Assembly (NCBI GenBank): GCA_031273045.1
Contig: JAISSQ010000166.1
Coordinates: 1 to 52,597 of the forward strand
Direction of reading: 5' to 3'
DNA length: 52,597 bases
Source of the DNA: Puniceicoccales bacterium
GTDB lineage: Bacteria; Verrucomicrobiota; Verrucomicrobiia; Opitutales; UBA953
Position numbers and translations under genes: made by a program. Shown piece after piece: positions 30,561 through 40,390 of the stretch (position 1 is its first letter; every line of letters begins with the position of its first letter). A model generated the notes under the pieces. That model was given only the letters and a program-made list of their open reading frames with translations, was not told the origin of the DNA and made no database searches.

Positions 30561-32602
30561 GGCGCGGGAGCAGGTTGAGGATTATGTCTTTGATTTTGCG
30601 GCGGGTGTTGCGCCGCCGGTGATTGCGACGGAAGCGTCGTGTCGAGCAATTTGTCAAACAGCGGGCGCGTGAGTTCCGCTCCGGCATCGCAAAGATGGTC
30701 ATCGTCACCATAGAGAAATTTCCCGTTCTCCAAATAGCGCACGCTGCCGTCCGCATTGAGGAAAAGCGCGTCGGGGCGGACAACTAAAAAGCGACTTTCG
30801 CGCTTTGCAAGTTCTTCAAGCGCGGCGGTGACGCGCCGCCGTTTTTGCTCGCGGTAGCAAGGGAAGACGGACGGGAATTTTCCGTCGCGCCGGTGGAAGA
30901 AACGCATGGAGTCAAGGAACGAGACGCGGTCACCGATTTCCAATGTCGGCACCTGCGCGACAATTGCGATTTTCAGCCCCGTTTCGCGCGTGGCGTCGAG
31001 CAGTTCTTGCACGGAGGCGCAAAGCGCGTCCGGCTCGCAAATGGCAATCGGGTCGGCGATGATGAGCAATTTTGATTTCCACGTTCTGCTCCATTTCAGG
31101 ATGTCCGCGCGCAGGTCGTTCCCGATTTTGTTGCTTCCGAACGGCGAGGTTCCATAGCGGCAGAGAAACGCGATAGGGATGTCTTTTGCGACGCAGACGT
31201 CGTCGAGCACGCGCGCATACATAAGGGCATGGGAACTGCCGGCGAGGACGACTTCCGGCGTTTGGGAATTGGATTTTGCGGACGGGCGGACAAGCGCGGC
31301 GCGGTCGGGCGTGAGGAACGCCGTTGGGCGCGGCGGAAAACGGCGCTCGTCCCAAGCACCGGCGTTAAATTTATCCGTCACATACAAATCGCCGAACCAG
31401 TCAATTTTCCCAAGGACGTTCGCTTCTTTCGGGAACGGTTTGATTTCCCCGAAATAGTAGCAAAGCGAGAAGGTTGTGATGAACATTCCGGCGATAATCG
31501 CGAGGCGGCGTTCCCGCCCTTTTCTTCGGCGGCGCAGTGGACATTCGACAAAATAGTAGGCGGCGACGCCGAGAATAATCCCCAAAATCCCGCCGGCAAC
31601 GGCACCGGTGCGCTCGGAGCCATGGGCATACGTCCAGAGAATGCTCGTGAGCACAATTGCCGGCCAATGCCAGAGATAAAGCGAGTAGGAAACCTTTCCG
31701 ATTGCCGCGAGCGGGCGCGCTTGGAGCGCGCGAAGCAAAAATGAATGCTTGGCGCGCAGCGAAAAGAGAACCAACGCCGAGCCGATGACCGGCAGCGCGG
31801 CTATCCATCCGGGGAACGGCGCCCAGCGCGGAATGAAAAAATAAGAACCGATAATCAGCACGAGACCGGCAACGCCGGACACTGTGCGCCGACCCGCGAC
31901 AAGTCCGTCGAACGGGCGCGTCACCAGCGCAAGAACACCGCCGGCGAGCAATTCCCAGAAGCGCGTGTGCGGCAAATAAAACGCGGACGCCTGATTGTGC
32001 GCGGTCAGCCAGACGGAGCACAGAAAACTTGCGAGAATTAACAACGCGAGAAAGGGAACAAAGAAACGTTTTAGGGAAAATCCGAACCAAAGCAGGAGCG
32101 GGAAGAAAAGATAAAATTGCTCCTCGACGCCGAGCGACCAGTAGTGGATGAACGGGGCACCGTCGGCGGCAACGCCCCAGTAATCGCCGAGATGCGTCCG
32201 CGCAAAAAAGTTCGGGAGCGCGATGAGCGAGAACAAGCCGTGGCGACCGGAGAAATTCGCGCACTCCGGCGGCAGAAAGAGCGCGGCGACGATGATAGTC
32301 GCGGCGATGGCGAGCACCGCGTTCGGAAGCAGACGCTGGATGCGCCGCAGGTAGAATTCCAGAAAGAACCCGCGCGCGGACGGGTTGCCTTGCAAATCCT
32401 TTTGCAGGATGGCGGTGATGAGAAAACCGGAGAGGACAAAGAAAACATCCACGCCGACATAGCCGCCGGTCAGGGATTCGGGGAAAACGTGAAAGATGAA
32501 CACGCCAGCGATGGCAAGCGCGCGCAAGCCATCAAGACCGGGGATGTGCCCACGGGAAATCTTCTCCACCGGCAACGACGCATTGCTTCGCGCTTCGCTC
32601 AT
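30557..32602 (-). CDS. OafA/YrhL-type acyltransferase with C-terminal SGNH domain
   Basis: Membrane O-acyltransferase of the acyltransferase-3 family, 681 residues. The N-terminal roughly 370 residues contain GLDGLRALAIAGVFIFHVF (the conserved His region), GVDVFFVLSGFLI and HYWSLGVEEQFYLFFP. The C-terminal part is an SGNH hydrolase-like domain: VVLAGSSHALMYARV is the block with the nucleophile serine, and GDDDHLCDAGAEL supplies the Asp-x-x-His pair. These two-domain proteins usually acetylate surface polysaccharides such as O-antigen or peptidoglycan. Start and stop overlap the neighbouring genes by 4 nt on both sides. The acceptor is presumably the glycan made by this cluster. Confidence 0.92.
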   Translation of the reverse strand: MSEARSNASLPVEKISRGHIPGLDGLRALAIAGVFIFHVFPESLTGGYVGVDVFFVLSGFLITAILQKDLQGNPSARGFFLEFYLRRIQRLLPNAVLAIAATIIVAALFLPPECANFSGRHGLFSLIALPNFFARTHLGDYWGVAADGAPFIHYWSLGVEEQFYLFFPLLLWFGFSLKRFFVPFLALLILASFLCSVWLTAHNQASAFYLPHTRFWELLAGGVLALVTRPFDGLVAGRRTVSGVAGLVLIIGSYFFIPRWAPFPGWIAALPVIGSALVLFSLRAKHSFLLRALQARPLAAIGKVSYSLYLWHWPAIVLTSILWTYAHGSERTGAVAGGILGIILGVAAYYFVECPLRRRRKGRERRLAIIAGMFITTFSLCYYFGEIKPFPKEANVLGKIDWFGDLYVTDKFNAGAWDERRFPPRPTAFLTPDRAALVRPSAKSNSQTPEVVLAGSSHALMYARVLDDVCVAKDIPIAFLCRYGTSPFGSNKIGNDLRADILKWSRTWKSKLLIIADPIAICEPDALCASVQELLDATRETGLKIAIVAQVPTLEIGDRVSFLDSMRFFHRRDGKFPSVFPCYREQKRRRVTAALEELAKRESRFLVVRPDALFLNADGSVRYLENGKFLYGDDDHLCDAGAELTRPLFDKLLDTTLPSQSPAAQHPPQNQRHNPQPAPAP

Positions 32603-33873
32603 TGGGTGCCTCCCTTTTCCTGCGCTGAATGACGCGGCGTTTTGTCACCGGCAGTGCGGAAAAGACGGATTTTCTCGCACCATCCGAATGCCATGCCAAG
32701 CAACGCGCTCACAACGAAAACAAAGACGAAATCAAGAATAAGACCACCGCGCGCCAATCGTGTCGGAACATTGCCAAAATTGTAGATGAAGACATACAAC
32801 AGGACGAAGGCAAAAGGATGAAAGAGGACTATGGCGTAGCCATTCTTAATGTAAGAGCGGAAGAGGAAGTCAAAAATCTTCAGGGTCCCGCAAGAACGCA
32901 GAAAGTTGAGGAATTTGAGAATTTTACTTCGCGCACAGAAGAACAGGGAGAATACGCCGAGTGAGTAGGCGAGAAAAATAAAATTGGGCGGGAACTTGTT
33001 CCCCTGCATGTCGAGGGCATAAGGGAAGAATTTCGGGCGCAACTCCATTTTTTGCAGGTCAAAAAAGCAAACAAAAGCGAGGAAGGCAAAAGAAACGCCG
33101 GCAACGCGACACGCAATCTTGCGCGCGCGCTTCTCGCGGCTTGCGATTCGCGCCTCATCCGAGATTTCCTCTTTGTTCCAATGTGTTTGGAACGCAACGC
33201 CGAGTGTCATCCAGAAGGAATAGAAGCAAAAATTTTTGACGAGATAGAGCGCGAGCGGGGAAACCGTTTTGTCGGTGACGAAGAGCAGAAGAAAGTTCGC
33301 GAAGAGAAGCACGCCCAGAAGTCGGAGTGTGTTTTTTCTTCCGCGCCGGCAGAGCGAATGCAGGAGCGGAAAGGCGCAGACCACGAGCAGATAAATCGGA
33401 ACGAACCAAACCGCCCACCAGAGGAACAAAAGGCGGCAATCGCCGGCAACGGAGAATCCGCTCACAGAAAACGGAAGCAAAAATTGCCACAGGAGGGCGC
33501 GAACGGGGGAGGCGTGCGGTTCGCCGAAACCCAGCGCGTTGCCGGTGAGCACGACGACGCCAAGACAAATCGCCGCATAGAGGACATAAGGGATGAAAAT
33601 GCGCTGTAGTCGGTTAAGATAGAACTCACGCAACGAGCGGCGGCGCGCAAGCGCGTTCGACCAACCGGCAAGAAAGAAAATCAGCGGCATCTCCAACAAA
33701 AAGAATGACTTGAACAGTGCCGGCCATCCGTGGGCAAGGTGCGGAAACCAGTAAAGGCAATGAACAAAAATCACCCAGACGATTGAAAGCCCGCGAAGGG
33801 TGTCAAGGGTCGGGTCGCGCGGACGCGCGGCGGGTGTCTGGAAAATTGGAAGCGGATGCGAAGAAATTTCCAT
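32599..33873 (-). CDS. Acyltransferase family 3 membrane protein
   Basis: A 424-residue polytopic protein with about ten hydrophobic segments. DTLRGLSIVWVIFVHCLYW near residue 25 carries the arginine and histidine typical of the acyltransferase-3 family, and LIFFLAGWSNA and REFYLNRLQRIFIPYVLYA follow as in fucose 4-O-acetylase-like proteins. It lacks an SGNH domain. It starts 15 nt after the preceding membrane gene and overlaps the OafA-type gene by 4 nt. It probably adds an acyl group to a surface glycan sugar. The nearby gmd/rmd pathway makes a deoxysugar acceptor possible but unproven. Confidence 0.8.
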   Translation of the reverse strand: MEISSHPLPIFQTPAARPRDPTLDTLRGLSIVWVIFVHCLYWFPHLAHGWPALFKSFFLLEMPLIFFLAGWSNALARRRSLREFYLNRLQRIFIPYVLYAAICLGVVVLTGNALGFGEPHASPVRALLWQFLLPFSVSGFSVAGDCRLLFLWWAVWFVPIYLLVVCAFPLLHSLCRRGRKNTLRLLGVLLFANFLLLFVTDKTVSPLALYLVKNFCFYSFWMTLGVAFQTHWNKEEISDEARIASREKRARKIACRVAGVSFAFLAFVCFFDLQKMELRPKFFPYALDMQGNKFPPNFIFLAYSLGVFSLFFCARSKILKFLNFLRSCGTLKIFDFLFRSYIKNGYAIVLFHPFAFVLLYVFIYNFGNVPTRLARGGLILDFVFVFVVSALLGMAFGWCEKIRLFRTAGDKTPRHSAQEKGGTQ

Positions 33874-33888
33874 GTTCTGTTTTGTGAA

Positions 33889-35379
33889 TTATTGGCGGCG
33901 CAGGTAGGTGTCAAAAAGATTTCCGCCGGTTCCTTGCGAAACGTAGTAGGCGCAGGAAGGGTTGTCGCCAAAACAACTGCCGATGCCTCCGGCGCGCAAG
34001 GGTTCGCCATGCCGGACAAAGTAACTCGCGCGCGTCTTGCGGAGCGAAGTTGCCATTTCGAGAAGCGGCGCGACCGCGCCGACGCATAGCACCAGAACGA
34101 GCAGCGCGCCGCGCGGACGACGGATGGAGGCGGCGTCCAGTTCGTTCGCCGTCCGAATAACGAGCAGCATGACAAAGAACGCCAGCGGCAGAACGACGCG
34201 CCACGCAAAATCGTAGAGCGGTCCGATTTGAATAAACAGGAGAACCGCGCAGGGGAGCGCAAGCACGGCAAGCATTTTCCCTTGATTTTCGCCTTTGACC
34301 GCCTGTTTGCAAAGAACGAGATAGACAAGGAACTCAAAAACAACAAAGAGCGCGAATTTAAGGAAATTCTCGCCGGTGAGCGGCAGAATGGAGCGACCGG
34401 CGGCGGTGTTGTTTGACAGGTAGAAGAGGCCAAGGACGGCGGCGACGCCGCATGCGGTGATGTTCGGAATGGAAACGTTCGCCAAAATGCGGGAGGGAAT
34501 TGTTTGCGAAGCGGCACCGGTGGTTTTGCCGCGCAGCGCAAGGTAGAACGCCGCCGGTAGCATCCCGATAGCGGGAAACGGGGCGAACATGAGCAGGAGC
34601 GCGCAAATGAAAAACAAGGCGGTCTTTGCGCGCTGGTTGAGCAGAAGCGCAAAGGCGACCCAAAACGGAACCACTTGGTTGTAAATATAGAAGAGCGAAC
34701 TGGTGTTGGAAAGATTCTCAAACACCTGCAACGACTTTTCTAACACCATTGCCGGCGGCAGGATTTCGCTGACGATTGCGAAGTCCAAAAATTTAAGAAT
34801 GGCGTAGATGAACACGTCCCAGCCGTCGAAAAGGATAAAAATGAAAACAGCCCGCAGGGTTGCGCGCCCCACAAGAAAAAAGAGCAGACCGAATGCCGTC
34901 GCGACACCGGTGAACGCCCACGCAAATTGCGCGACAAAGCCAAGGGAAAGCGAACCGGTGACTTTGGCGAGCAGTGCCGGCGGTAGCCAGAAACCAAAAT
35001 AATAGACGAGCGAGCGGACAGCGGCGGTGCCGGTGGCATCGGTGGCGTCGGCACTTTGCACCGGCCATGAGTGGTTGACCAAATCGGTGAAGAGCGCGTT
35101 TCGGAAAGCATGGTCCCAGCGGTTCTGCCACGCGAGGCCGCCGACGCCCGACAAAAGAACCCAGAAAAAGAGAATTGCGCCAATCGCGAGCAGTTTCTTT
35201 TTATCCACTGTGAGCGTGCGCTCGCCGGTGGCGCGCATAGCAAAAAAGATTGAGGCGAGGACTGCGATGGAGAGCGGGATGGCGACAAGCGGGCGGCACC
35301 AGTTGAGCAGAAAGAGCAGCACCGGCAGCGCGAGCCAGACATAGGCAAGCAGCGAGAATTGTTTGAGCGAGAACGTCAT
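33889..35379 (-). CDS. Polytopic membrane protein of the glycan cluster
   Basis: A 496-residue protein with about a dozen hydrophobic segments and no motif that I can name with confidence. Its size, a long polar loop (AWQNRWDHAFRNALFTDLVNHSWP, containing acidic and His residues after the first segments) and its position between GT39-like genes suggest another GT-C glycosyltransferase or a polymerase/flippase-like partner. The start at 35379 (MTFSLKQFS) overlaps the upstream stop by 4 nt; the track start ten codons earlier is less likely. The tail ends CFGDNPSCAYYVSQG..., with a CxxxxxxC pair. Function unassigned. Confidence 0.75.
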   Translation of the reverse strand: MTFSLKQFSLLAYVWLALPVLLFLLNWCRPLVAIPLSIAVLASIFFAMRATGERTLTVDKKKLLAIGAILFFWVLLSGVGGLAWQNRWDHAFRNALFTDLVNHSWPVQSADATDATGTAAVRSLVYYFGFWLPPALLAKVTGSLSLGFVAQFAWAFTGVATAFGLLFFLVGRATLRAVFIFILFDGWDVFIYAILKFLDFAIVSEILPPAMVLEKSLQVFENLSNTSSLFYIYNQVVPFWVAFALLLNQRAKTALFFICALLLMFAPFPAIGMLPAAFYLALRGKTTGAASQTIPSRILANVSIPNITACGVAAVLGLFYLSNNTAAGRSILPLTGENFLKFALFVVFEFLVYLVLCKQAVKGENQGKMLAVLALPCAVLLFIQIGPLYDFAWRVVLPLAFFVMLLVIRTANELDAASIRRPRGALLVLVLCVGAVAPLLEMATSLRKTRASYFVRHGEPLRAGGIGSCFGDNPSCAYYVSQGTGGNLFDTYLRRQ

Positions 35380-36914
35380 TGCTTGCCTCCCTCCGGGGAC
35401 AAGAGCCACGCTTCGACATCGGGATAACCTGTGGGAAGCGGGCGGTATTTTTCAGAGAGCAGGGCACCGAGGGAAACCATGTCCGCCGTGCTCTGGACAC
35501 CGGTGCCCTGCAAAATCAATTTTGGCAGAAGTTTTGCGGCACCGGTGGCGTAATCCTGCTGCACGCGCGACGAGTTGATCAGCGGATAGGGGAACGCGCC
35601 GGCGCATTCCCGCCGCGTGTGCAGATAAATGTATGAGGCGTAGCCGCGAACAAGGATTTTGTCGGCGGGGGTTGTGTTTGATTCGACTATCTCACGGATG
35701 CGCGCCATCTTCGCACGCCGCTCGTTCGGAACAAAGCGACAGCGGCTCGGCTGAAACTCCAAATCCGAATAGTTGCGAAGGAGGTTTCGGGTTTCGTAAG
35801 GGAAATAGACGGCGTTGATGAACAGGAACGCCGCCGCGACAAGCACGCTGCCGGTGACGGGAGCGAAGCGCTCGGAAAGGTTGCCGGCGATTGCGAAAAG
35901 GTGCGCGAACCCGATTGCGAAAAACGGAGCACAGATAATCAGATAGTAGGAGAATGTCCCGCCGACGAGACAGGCGCAGACGGAGAAAAACAAGCCGAGC
36001 GAGATTGCGCCGCCTCTGTCTTTTCTTGAAAAGGCGAACAGGAGGCAACCCGTGAGCGGAAGCGCGAAAAGAACGGTGTTCTTTTTCAGAAACCAAAGTA
36101 GCGTCCCGCCGCCGGTGGCTGTGAACTTGTATTCAAAGAGGTTGAAGTAAAACGCCCCATACCAGAAATCGCCAAGCGTGCGCGTCAGAAGAAAATAGAC
36201 GAGGAAAGGCAGAAACGCAAGTGCCGCCGCAAGAGCGGCGAACGCGCTCGCGGAGAGTGCCGGAACCCATTCGCGGGCAACAAGTTCGCCGGCACCGGCG
36301 GGGGCGTCCGCCTTTTCGCTTTGCAATGTTTTTAGCAGAACGGCAATCCACAGGCCGCCCCATGCCGCGACGAGGGTCAGTTTGATAAGCAGGACGAGCG
36401 TGAAAGAAACGCCGATGAGCGCAAGTTGGGCGCGGGACAGGGCGAGACCATTTTTCACGGAGCGGGCGCAAAAATAAGTCGTCGCGCAGATAAAAGGCAG
36501 TGCCCATTCCTCGGTGACGTTCCCGCCGTTCAGGACGGGACACAAAAAGAGCAACGCGGAAATCGTTCCAAGCAATGACTGGCGCGCGGGAAAATAGAGC
36601 AGCAACAATTTGTGAATGGACACGGCGGCGGTGGAAAGCGCGAGCAGTTCAAGAACCCAAATCCCGACAAAATTTCCTCCGGCAAGAAACATGCCGGCAG
36701 CGTCAATCAGATAGAGGAACGGTCCCTTGTGGTCGAGGGCATCCAAATAAGCATGACGTCCGGCAAGCACCTGTTTTGCGACATAGATGTAGGCGCTTGA
36801 ATCCATTCCGATAACGTCGCCGCCGAAGGGTGCAAGCGTCGCTCCCAGAAGGACAATAAGGCAGACGCCGAAAAGGATGTAGCGAGACCGGAACTCCTTC
36901 GAGAAAATCGTCAT
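35376..36914 (-). CDS. Putative GT39-like membrane glycosyltransferase
   Basis: A 512-residue polytopic protein. The first extracytoplasmic loop reads GMDSSAYIYVAKQVLAGRHAYLDALDHKGPFLYLIDAAG. The early aspartate and the 'DHKGPFLYL' segment are what one sees in PMT/ArnT-like GT-C enzymes that use polyprenyl-phosphate sugars. About ten hydrophobic segments follow, then a soluble tail of roughly 120 residues. Both ends overlap neighbouring genes by 4 nt. It is not a close paralogue of the two GT39-like genes with HPPLYYL, so it may use another donor or acceptor. Confidence 0.75.
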   Translation of the reverse strand: MTIFSKEFRSRYILFGVCLIVLLGATLAPFGGDVIGMDSSAYIYVAKQVLAGRHAYLDALDHKGPFLYLIDAAGMFLAGGNFVGIWVLELLALSTAAVSIHKLLLLYFPARQSLLGTISALLFLCPVLNGGNVTEEWALPFICATTYFCARSVKNGLALSRAQLALIGVSFTLVLLIKLTLVAAWGGLWIAVLLKTLQSEKADAPAGAGELVAREWVPALSASAFAALAAALAFLPFLVYFLLTRTLGDFWYGAFYFNLFEYKFTATGGGTLLWFLKKNTVLFALPLTGCLLFAFSRKDRGGAISLGLFFSVCACLVGGTFSYYLIICAPFFAIGFAHLFAIAGNLSERFAPVTGSVLVAAAFLFINAVYFPYETRNLLRNYSDLEFQPSRCRFVPNERRAKMARIREIVESNTTPADKILVRGYASYIYLHTRRECAGAFPYPLINSSRVQQDYATGAAKLLPKLILQGTGVQSTADMVSLGALLSEKYRPLPTGYPDVEAWLLSPEGGKQ

Positions 36915-38533
36915 GGCGTTCCTTTCGTTTTGCTTCGCGACGCTTCCGCTTGGAGAAAGTGGTGGAGTTTTTGGGCGGGAAACACCCGATAAATTTCCGC
37001 GCGTTCCGGTCGTTCCGCTCCGGCGGGGAATTTTTCAACGGCGGCACCGCCGAGCGCGTCCAAAAACCGTTCCCGACTTTTTTCGCCGCGAAAAACGACC
37101 ACCCATGCGGCGCAGTTTTCCCATTTTTTCCATGCTTCCAAATCCCGCACCTCGGCGAACGGAACGAGGGATGCCTTGTCATAGACCTTGCGGTAATGGG
37201 CGTCACCACCGATGCCGTCACTGTATCCAAGACGCAGATAAACATTGGGTGTTTGGGGGAAGAGAAACGCAAGGGTCAGGCGCGTCACCCCGCTTGTGAT
37301 TGGCTCGTCGCCGACGACTGAAAAAATGTCGTCCGGCTTTTTCTCTCTGGCGAGCAAACCATAAAAGGCATCGAATTTTTGATCTTGCTCTTGTTCCGCC
37401 CTCACGGCGTTTGGAATGGTTGTTGTGAACGCGCAAATGGCAAAGAGAGACGCCGCCAGCACCTTGACTGTCTTGTTTTTGTTCCGCCCCAATTCGATGG
37501 CAAGAAACATCCAGACAAGTCCGTAGGCGGGAAAGAGATAGCGCAGGAGCAGCAGCGGATGATTGGACAGAAGCCCGTGCAACACCATGAGTGCGTAAAG
37601 GATTGCAGGGCAGGAGACCAGCGCGAACGCGAAGTAATCCTGTTTTTCCTTGCGCCGGAGGAAAAATCCGGCGAGCAGGAACGCGAGCAATGCGAACGCG
37701 AGTGCGCACAATGCCGCCGGCAGCGGCGAGAACACCCCCTCGGACGACCAAAAAAGACCGATTAGCGGCCATAGCAAATCCTTGAACGAGAACGGCGGCA
37801 GCCAGAAATTCCTTGTCGCCGAAGTTGCGATATTCAGGAATGCGGGAAGCCACGGCAAATAGAGCAGGACCACGGCAAAACCAACGGTGAGCAAACGACG
37901 GAGTTTTTCCCGTTCATGGACAAGCGTATGAAGAAAAAGCAACGCACCGCCGATTGCGCAAATGGCGCCGGCGTAGTAATGCGTTCCGGCGGCAAGCAAC
38001 ATGCTCGCGCCCAACCCGACGCAAACTCCAAGACGCGGTATTTGCTGTTTGACAAAATACCAACCGAAGATGCTTGCCGCGGAGACAAACAGGAACGCCA
38101 GCGTGTAGTCGCGGATGTCGAGGGAGTAGTAGAAAACGAAGAAGTTGGCGTTTGCAATCAACGGGAAAAGCACCGCCGCCGTGCGCGAGAATTCGCGCCG
38201 GAGGAATGCTGAAACCAATGCCAGCGCGAGAAAGAACGGAACGATGCTCGCAACCTCCATGCTTCCGGTTGACGCTCCGAAAACAGACGCCCAAGCCCGT
38301 GCGTAAAGATAGTAAAGCGGCGGATGCGTGTCCTCGCGGCACAGGGAAATGATTTCCGAAAACGGGTGTTGAATCGTCGCGAGCGTGTGGGTCTCGTCAA
38401 TAAAAACGCCGTCGCCCAGCCCCGTCATCCAGAGCGAAACGCCAAGGAAAAGACCGGAGAAGAGCGCGACGAGAAGAAGGGCGAGAGCGTTTTTTTTCGC
38501 ACTTCCCAAACCTGTTGAGCCGAGAGTTTTCAT
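36911..38533 (-). CDS. GT39-like polytopic glycosyltransferase (paralogue B)
   Basis: A 540-residue relative of the 28662-30560 product. Shared features are FIDETHTLATI after the first membrane segment (WVDETFTLLTL in the paralogue), DTHPPLYYLYAR, DIRDYTLAFLFV, GTHYYAGA and NFWLPPFSF, plus a soluble tail with AAWVVVFRGEKSRERFLDALGG. The DE pair is the likely catalytic acid region of this GT-C family. Start and stop each overlap adjacent genes by 4 nt. The two copies differ enough to be old duplicates, probably adding sugars at different steps. Confidence 0.8.
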   Translation of the reverse strand: MKTLGSTGLGSAKKNALALLLVALFSGLFLGVSLWMTGLGDGVFIDETHTLATIQHPFSEIISLCREDTHPPLYYLYARAWASVFGASTGSMEVASIVPFFLALALVSAFLRREFSRTAAVLFPLIANANFFVFYYSLDIRDYTLAFLFVSAASIFGWYFVKQQIPRLGVCVGLGASMLLAAGTHYYAGAICAIGGALLFLHTLVHEREKLRRLLTVGFAVVLLYLPWLPAFLNIATSATRNFWLPPFSFKDLLWPLIGLFWSSEGVFSPLPAALCALAFALLAFLLAGFFLRRKEKQDYFAFALVSCPAILYALMVLHGLLSNHPLLLLRYLFPAYGLVWMFLAIELGRNKNKTVKVLAASLFAICAFTTTIPNAVRAEQEQDQKFDAFYGLLAREKKPDDIFSVVGDEPITSGVTRLTLAFLFPQTPNVYLRLGYSDGIGGDAHYRKVYDKASLVPFAEVRDLEAWKKWENCAAWVVVFRGEKSRERFLDALGGAAVEKFPAGAERPERAEIYRVFPAQKLHHFLQAEASRSKTKGTP

Positions 38534-40305
38534 TCTTTTTTCTTTTGCGGCTCCTTTCCGGTTGTCCTTTGCCCAGCCGCCGGTGCCCAGAGCGCGAAAT
38601 AATCGTTCTCAAACACGGGGCGATACTCGTTCCTCCGAAGAAAATCCTTCAGGACGCGGAGGCGTTCGCGGCTGAAGAGCGGGTAGTCCAGTTTCGTTTC
38701 ATCAAGATAGTTCCTTTGCAAGTCAAACCGCCCCGCGCCGCGAGATTGTTTTGATATGACAACAAACGGACGTTCCGGTTCGCGCTGCTCCGCTTCGCTT
38801 AATTTCTTTGCGAACAGCGACGCCGGGTAGAACAGCGGCCACGATGTCCGCGCGTAGGGGCGCGTGTCGGTCAGGTAATGCACGAGCGGAATGGACTCGT
38901 AGCACAAAAGCGCGTCACCGGCGGCGACATGCTTTTTTAGTTCGGAGAGAAGGGAGTCGAGATTTTCAGCCGTCGCCGGTTTGACAAATACTCCGCGCAG
39001 GAGCGTGGAATTTTTGATTTGCGCCGTCCGTTCGGTGATCCGCCCGGGCGCGAAAAACGGGTTGCACGCCGCCTGATGGCTTGCAACAGCGAAAAATGCG
39101 GCGAACGCGACGCAGAGCACCGGCAGCACATTCGTTCTGTCGGCGGTTCGGGACAGTACGGTCTCCACGAGCAATGCGCAGGAAAACGGGAACGCAAGCC
39201 AGACGGCATACATTCCCGCCGAATAGATGTAGCAATCCGAACCGAACGGAAAGAGGACGAGCAGTAGCAATCCCGCCGCGCACAGCAGTGTTTTTTCCCG
39301 CTGGACGCGCGCGATTTTGGTGAGAAGGAACGCGCCGCCGGTGACGATTGCGATGAAGTAGAAGGCAAAGAATCGCGCTGTCCAAAATTGGTAGTTGAGC
39401 AGGAAGGCGAGCACGAGGAACGCGGCAAGAAGAACGGCGGCGCGAACGGGTCTCGCGGTGATTCTTGAAAGCGCGAAGACAGTCAAAACAAGGGTGAGCG
39501 GAATGCTCCACGGAACGCCGTTCTGGAACACTTTCAGGTAGTTGTGAAAGGCGTAGGAGAGCATGTTCGCAATGCCATGCGCGTCGGCACCGTCGGCTCC
39601 CTTTGCGAAAAGAATTTCCAATGCGTTTCGCAGCACGTCGCCCTGCCCCAGAGTGAAAACGAGGAGTAGCGGTGCGAGCAGTCCGCAGATTGCACCGCCG
39701 GTGAACGCCGCGCCTTGTCTCGCGAGTTGGCGGAGCGCGCCATCTTCTTGCCGACACAGAAGATAGTTCAGGACGATGAGCGCGGCAAGCGAAAGTCCGA
39801 GAAGGTTTGGAACGCGGGCAAAGATGCTTGCGGAAAGAACAAAGCCGGCGAAGAAAACGGGGAGCAGGCGCGTCTCGCGCAATCCTTTCAGGAGCAGGAA
39901 GACGCCGAGCAGTAGCAAAAAAACGCTGAAAGGATTGTAGAAAAAATGCGCCGGCAGACCGGCGTGGCTGAACACGACAAGGGCGACCGAGAGGAGCGCG
40001 GTTTCGGGAGAGAAAACGCGCCGCAGGCAAAGAAAAACGAGAGCGGCGGTGGCTGTCTCAAACAAAAGACCGAGGACGCGCACCCAGAGCAACCCGCCTT
40101 CGGGGAAAACATGCATCCAGACGGAACCGACAAGCCCGCTCAACCAATAGAGAAAGTCAAATTCATGCGCTTCGGGGTGGGAAAAAAATTGCTGATAGAA
40201 GGAGAGGTGCCAGCCGGTGTCCGCCGGCTCAAGCCCGAAGAAAATCCACACCATCTGCCAGAGGGCGAGCGCGGCAAAAAAAGCGACTGCCGGTAGCGTG
40301 CGCAT
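38530..40305 (-). CDS. Large polytopic membrane protein, glycan cluster
   Basis: A 591-residue protein with a dozen or so hydrophobic segments and a soluble C-terminal third. The first loop (FFGLEPADTGWHLSFYQQFFSHPEAHEFDFLYWLSG) holds an acidic residue right after the first membrane helix, as in GT-C glycosyltransferases. No named motif was recognised, so a glycosyltransferase role is inference from topology and context. The end overlaps the next gene by 4 nt. Upstream, 85 nt with an AAGGCGGCAAAGGCGGCGAAGGC-like short repeat separate it from the GT2 stop. It is the first of the run of overlapping membrane genes. Confidence 0.75.
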   Translation of the reverse strand: MRTLPAVAFFAALALWQMVWIFFGLEPADTGWHLSFYQQFFSHPEAHEFDFLYWLSGLVGSVWMHVFPEGGLLWVRVLGLLFETATAALVFLCLRRVFSPETALLSVALVVFSHAGLPAHFFYNPFSVFLLLLGVFLLLKGLRETRLLPVFFAGFVLSASIFARVPNLLGLSLAALIVLNYLLCRQEDGALRQLARQGAAFTGGAICGLLAPLLLVFTLGQGDVLRNALEILFAKGADGADAHGIANMLSYAFHNYLKVFQNGVPWSIPLTLVLTVFALSRITARPVRAAVLLAAFLVLAFLLNYQFWTARFFAFYFIAIVTGGAFLLTKIARVQREKTLLCAAGLLLLVLFPFGSDCYIYSAGMYAVWLAFPFSCALLVETVLSRTADRTNVLPVLCVAFAAFFAVASHQAACNPFFAPGRITERTAQIKNSTLLRGVFVKPATAENLDSLLSELKKHVAAGDALLCYESIPLVHYLTDTRPYARTSWPLFYPASLFAKKLSEAEQREPERPFVVISKQSRGAGRFDLQRNYLDETKLDYPLFSRERLRVLKDFLRRNEYRPVFENDYFALWAPAAGQRTTGKEPQKKKE

Positions 40306-40390
40306 AAGGTGTTTTTGTTGAGGACGGGGGGAAGCGGGAGGAGCGGACGGGCGGGCGGTAGCGAAGGCGGCAAAGGCGGCGAAGGCGCGT

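Noticed and set aside
40306-40390. Short gcggcaaaggcggcgaaggc repeat between GT2 and the next membrane gene as a regulatory site
   Set aside because: Only two or three imperfect units in an 85-nt gap; too little to distinguish from the general word bias.
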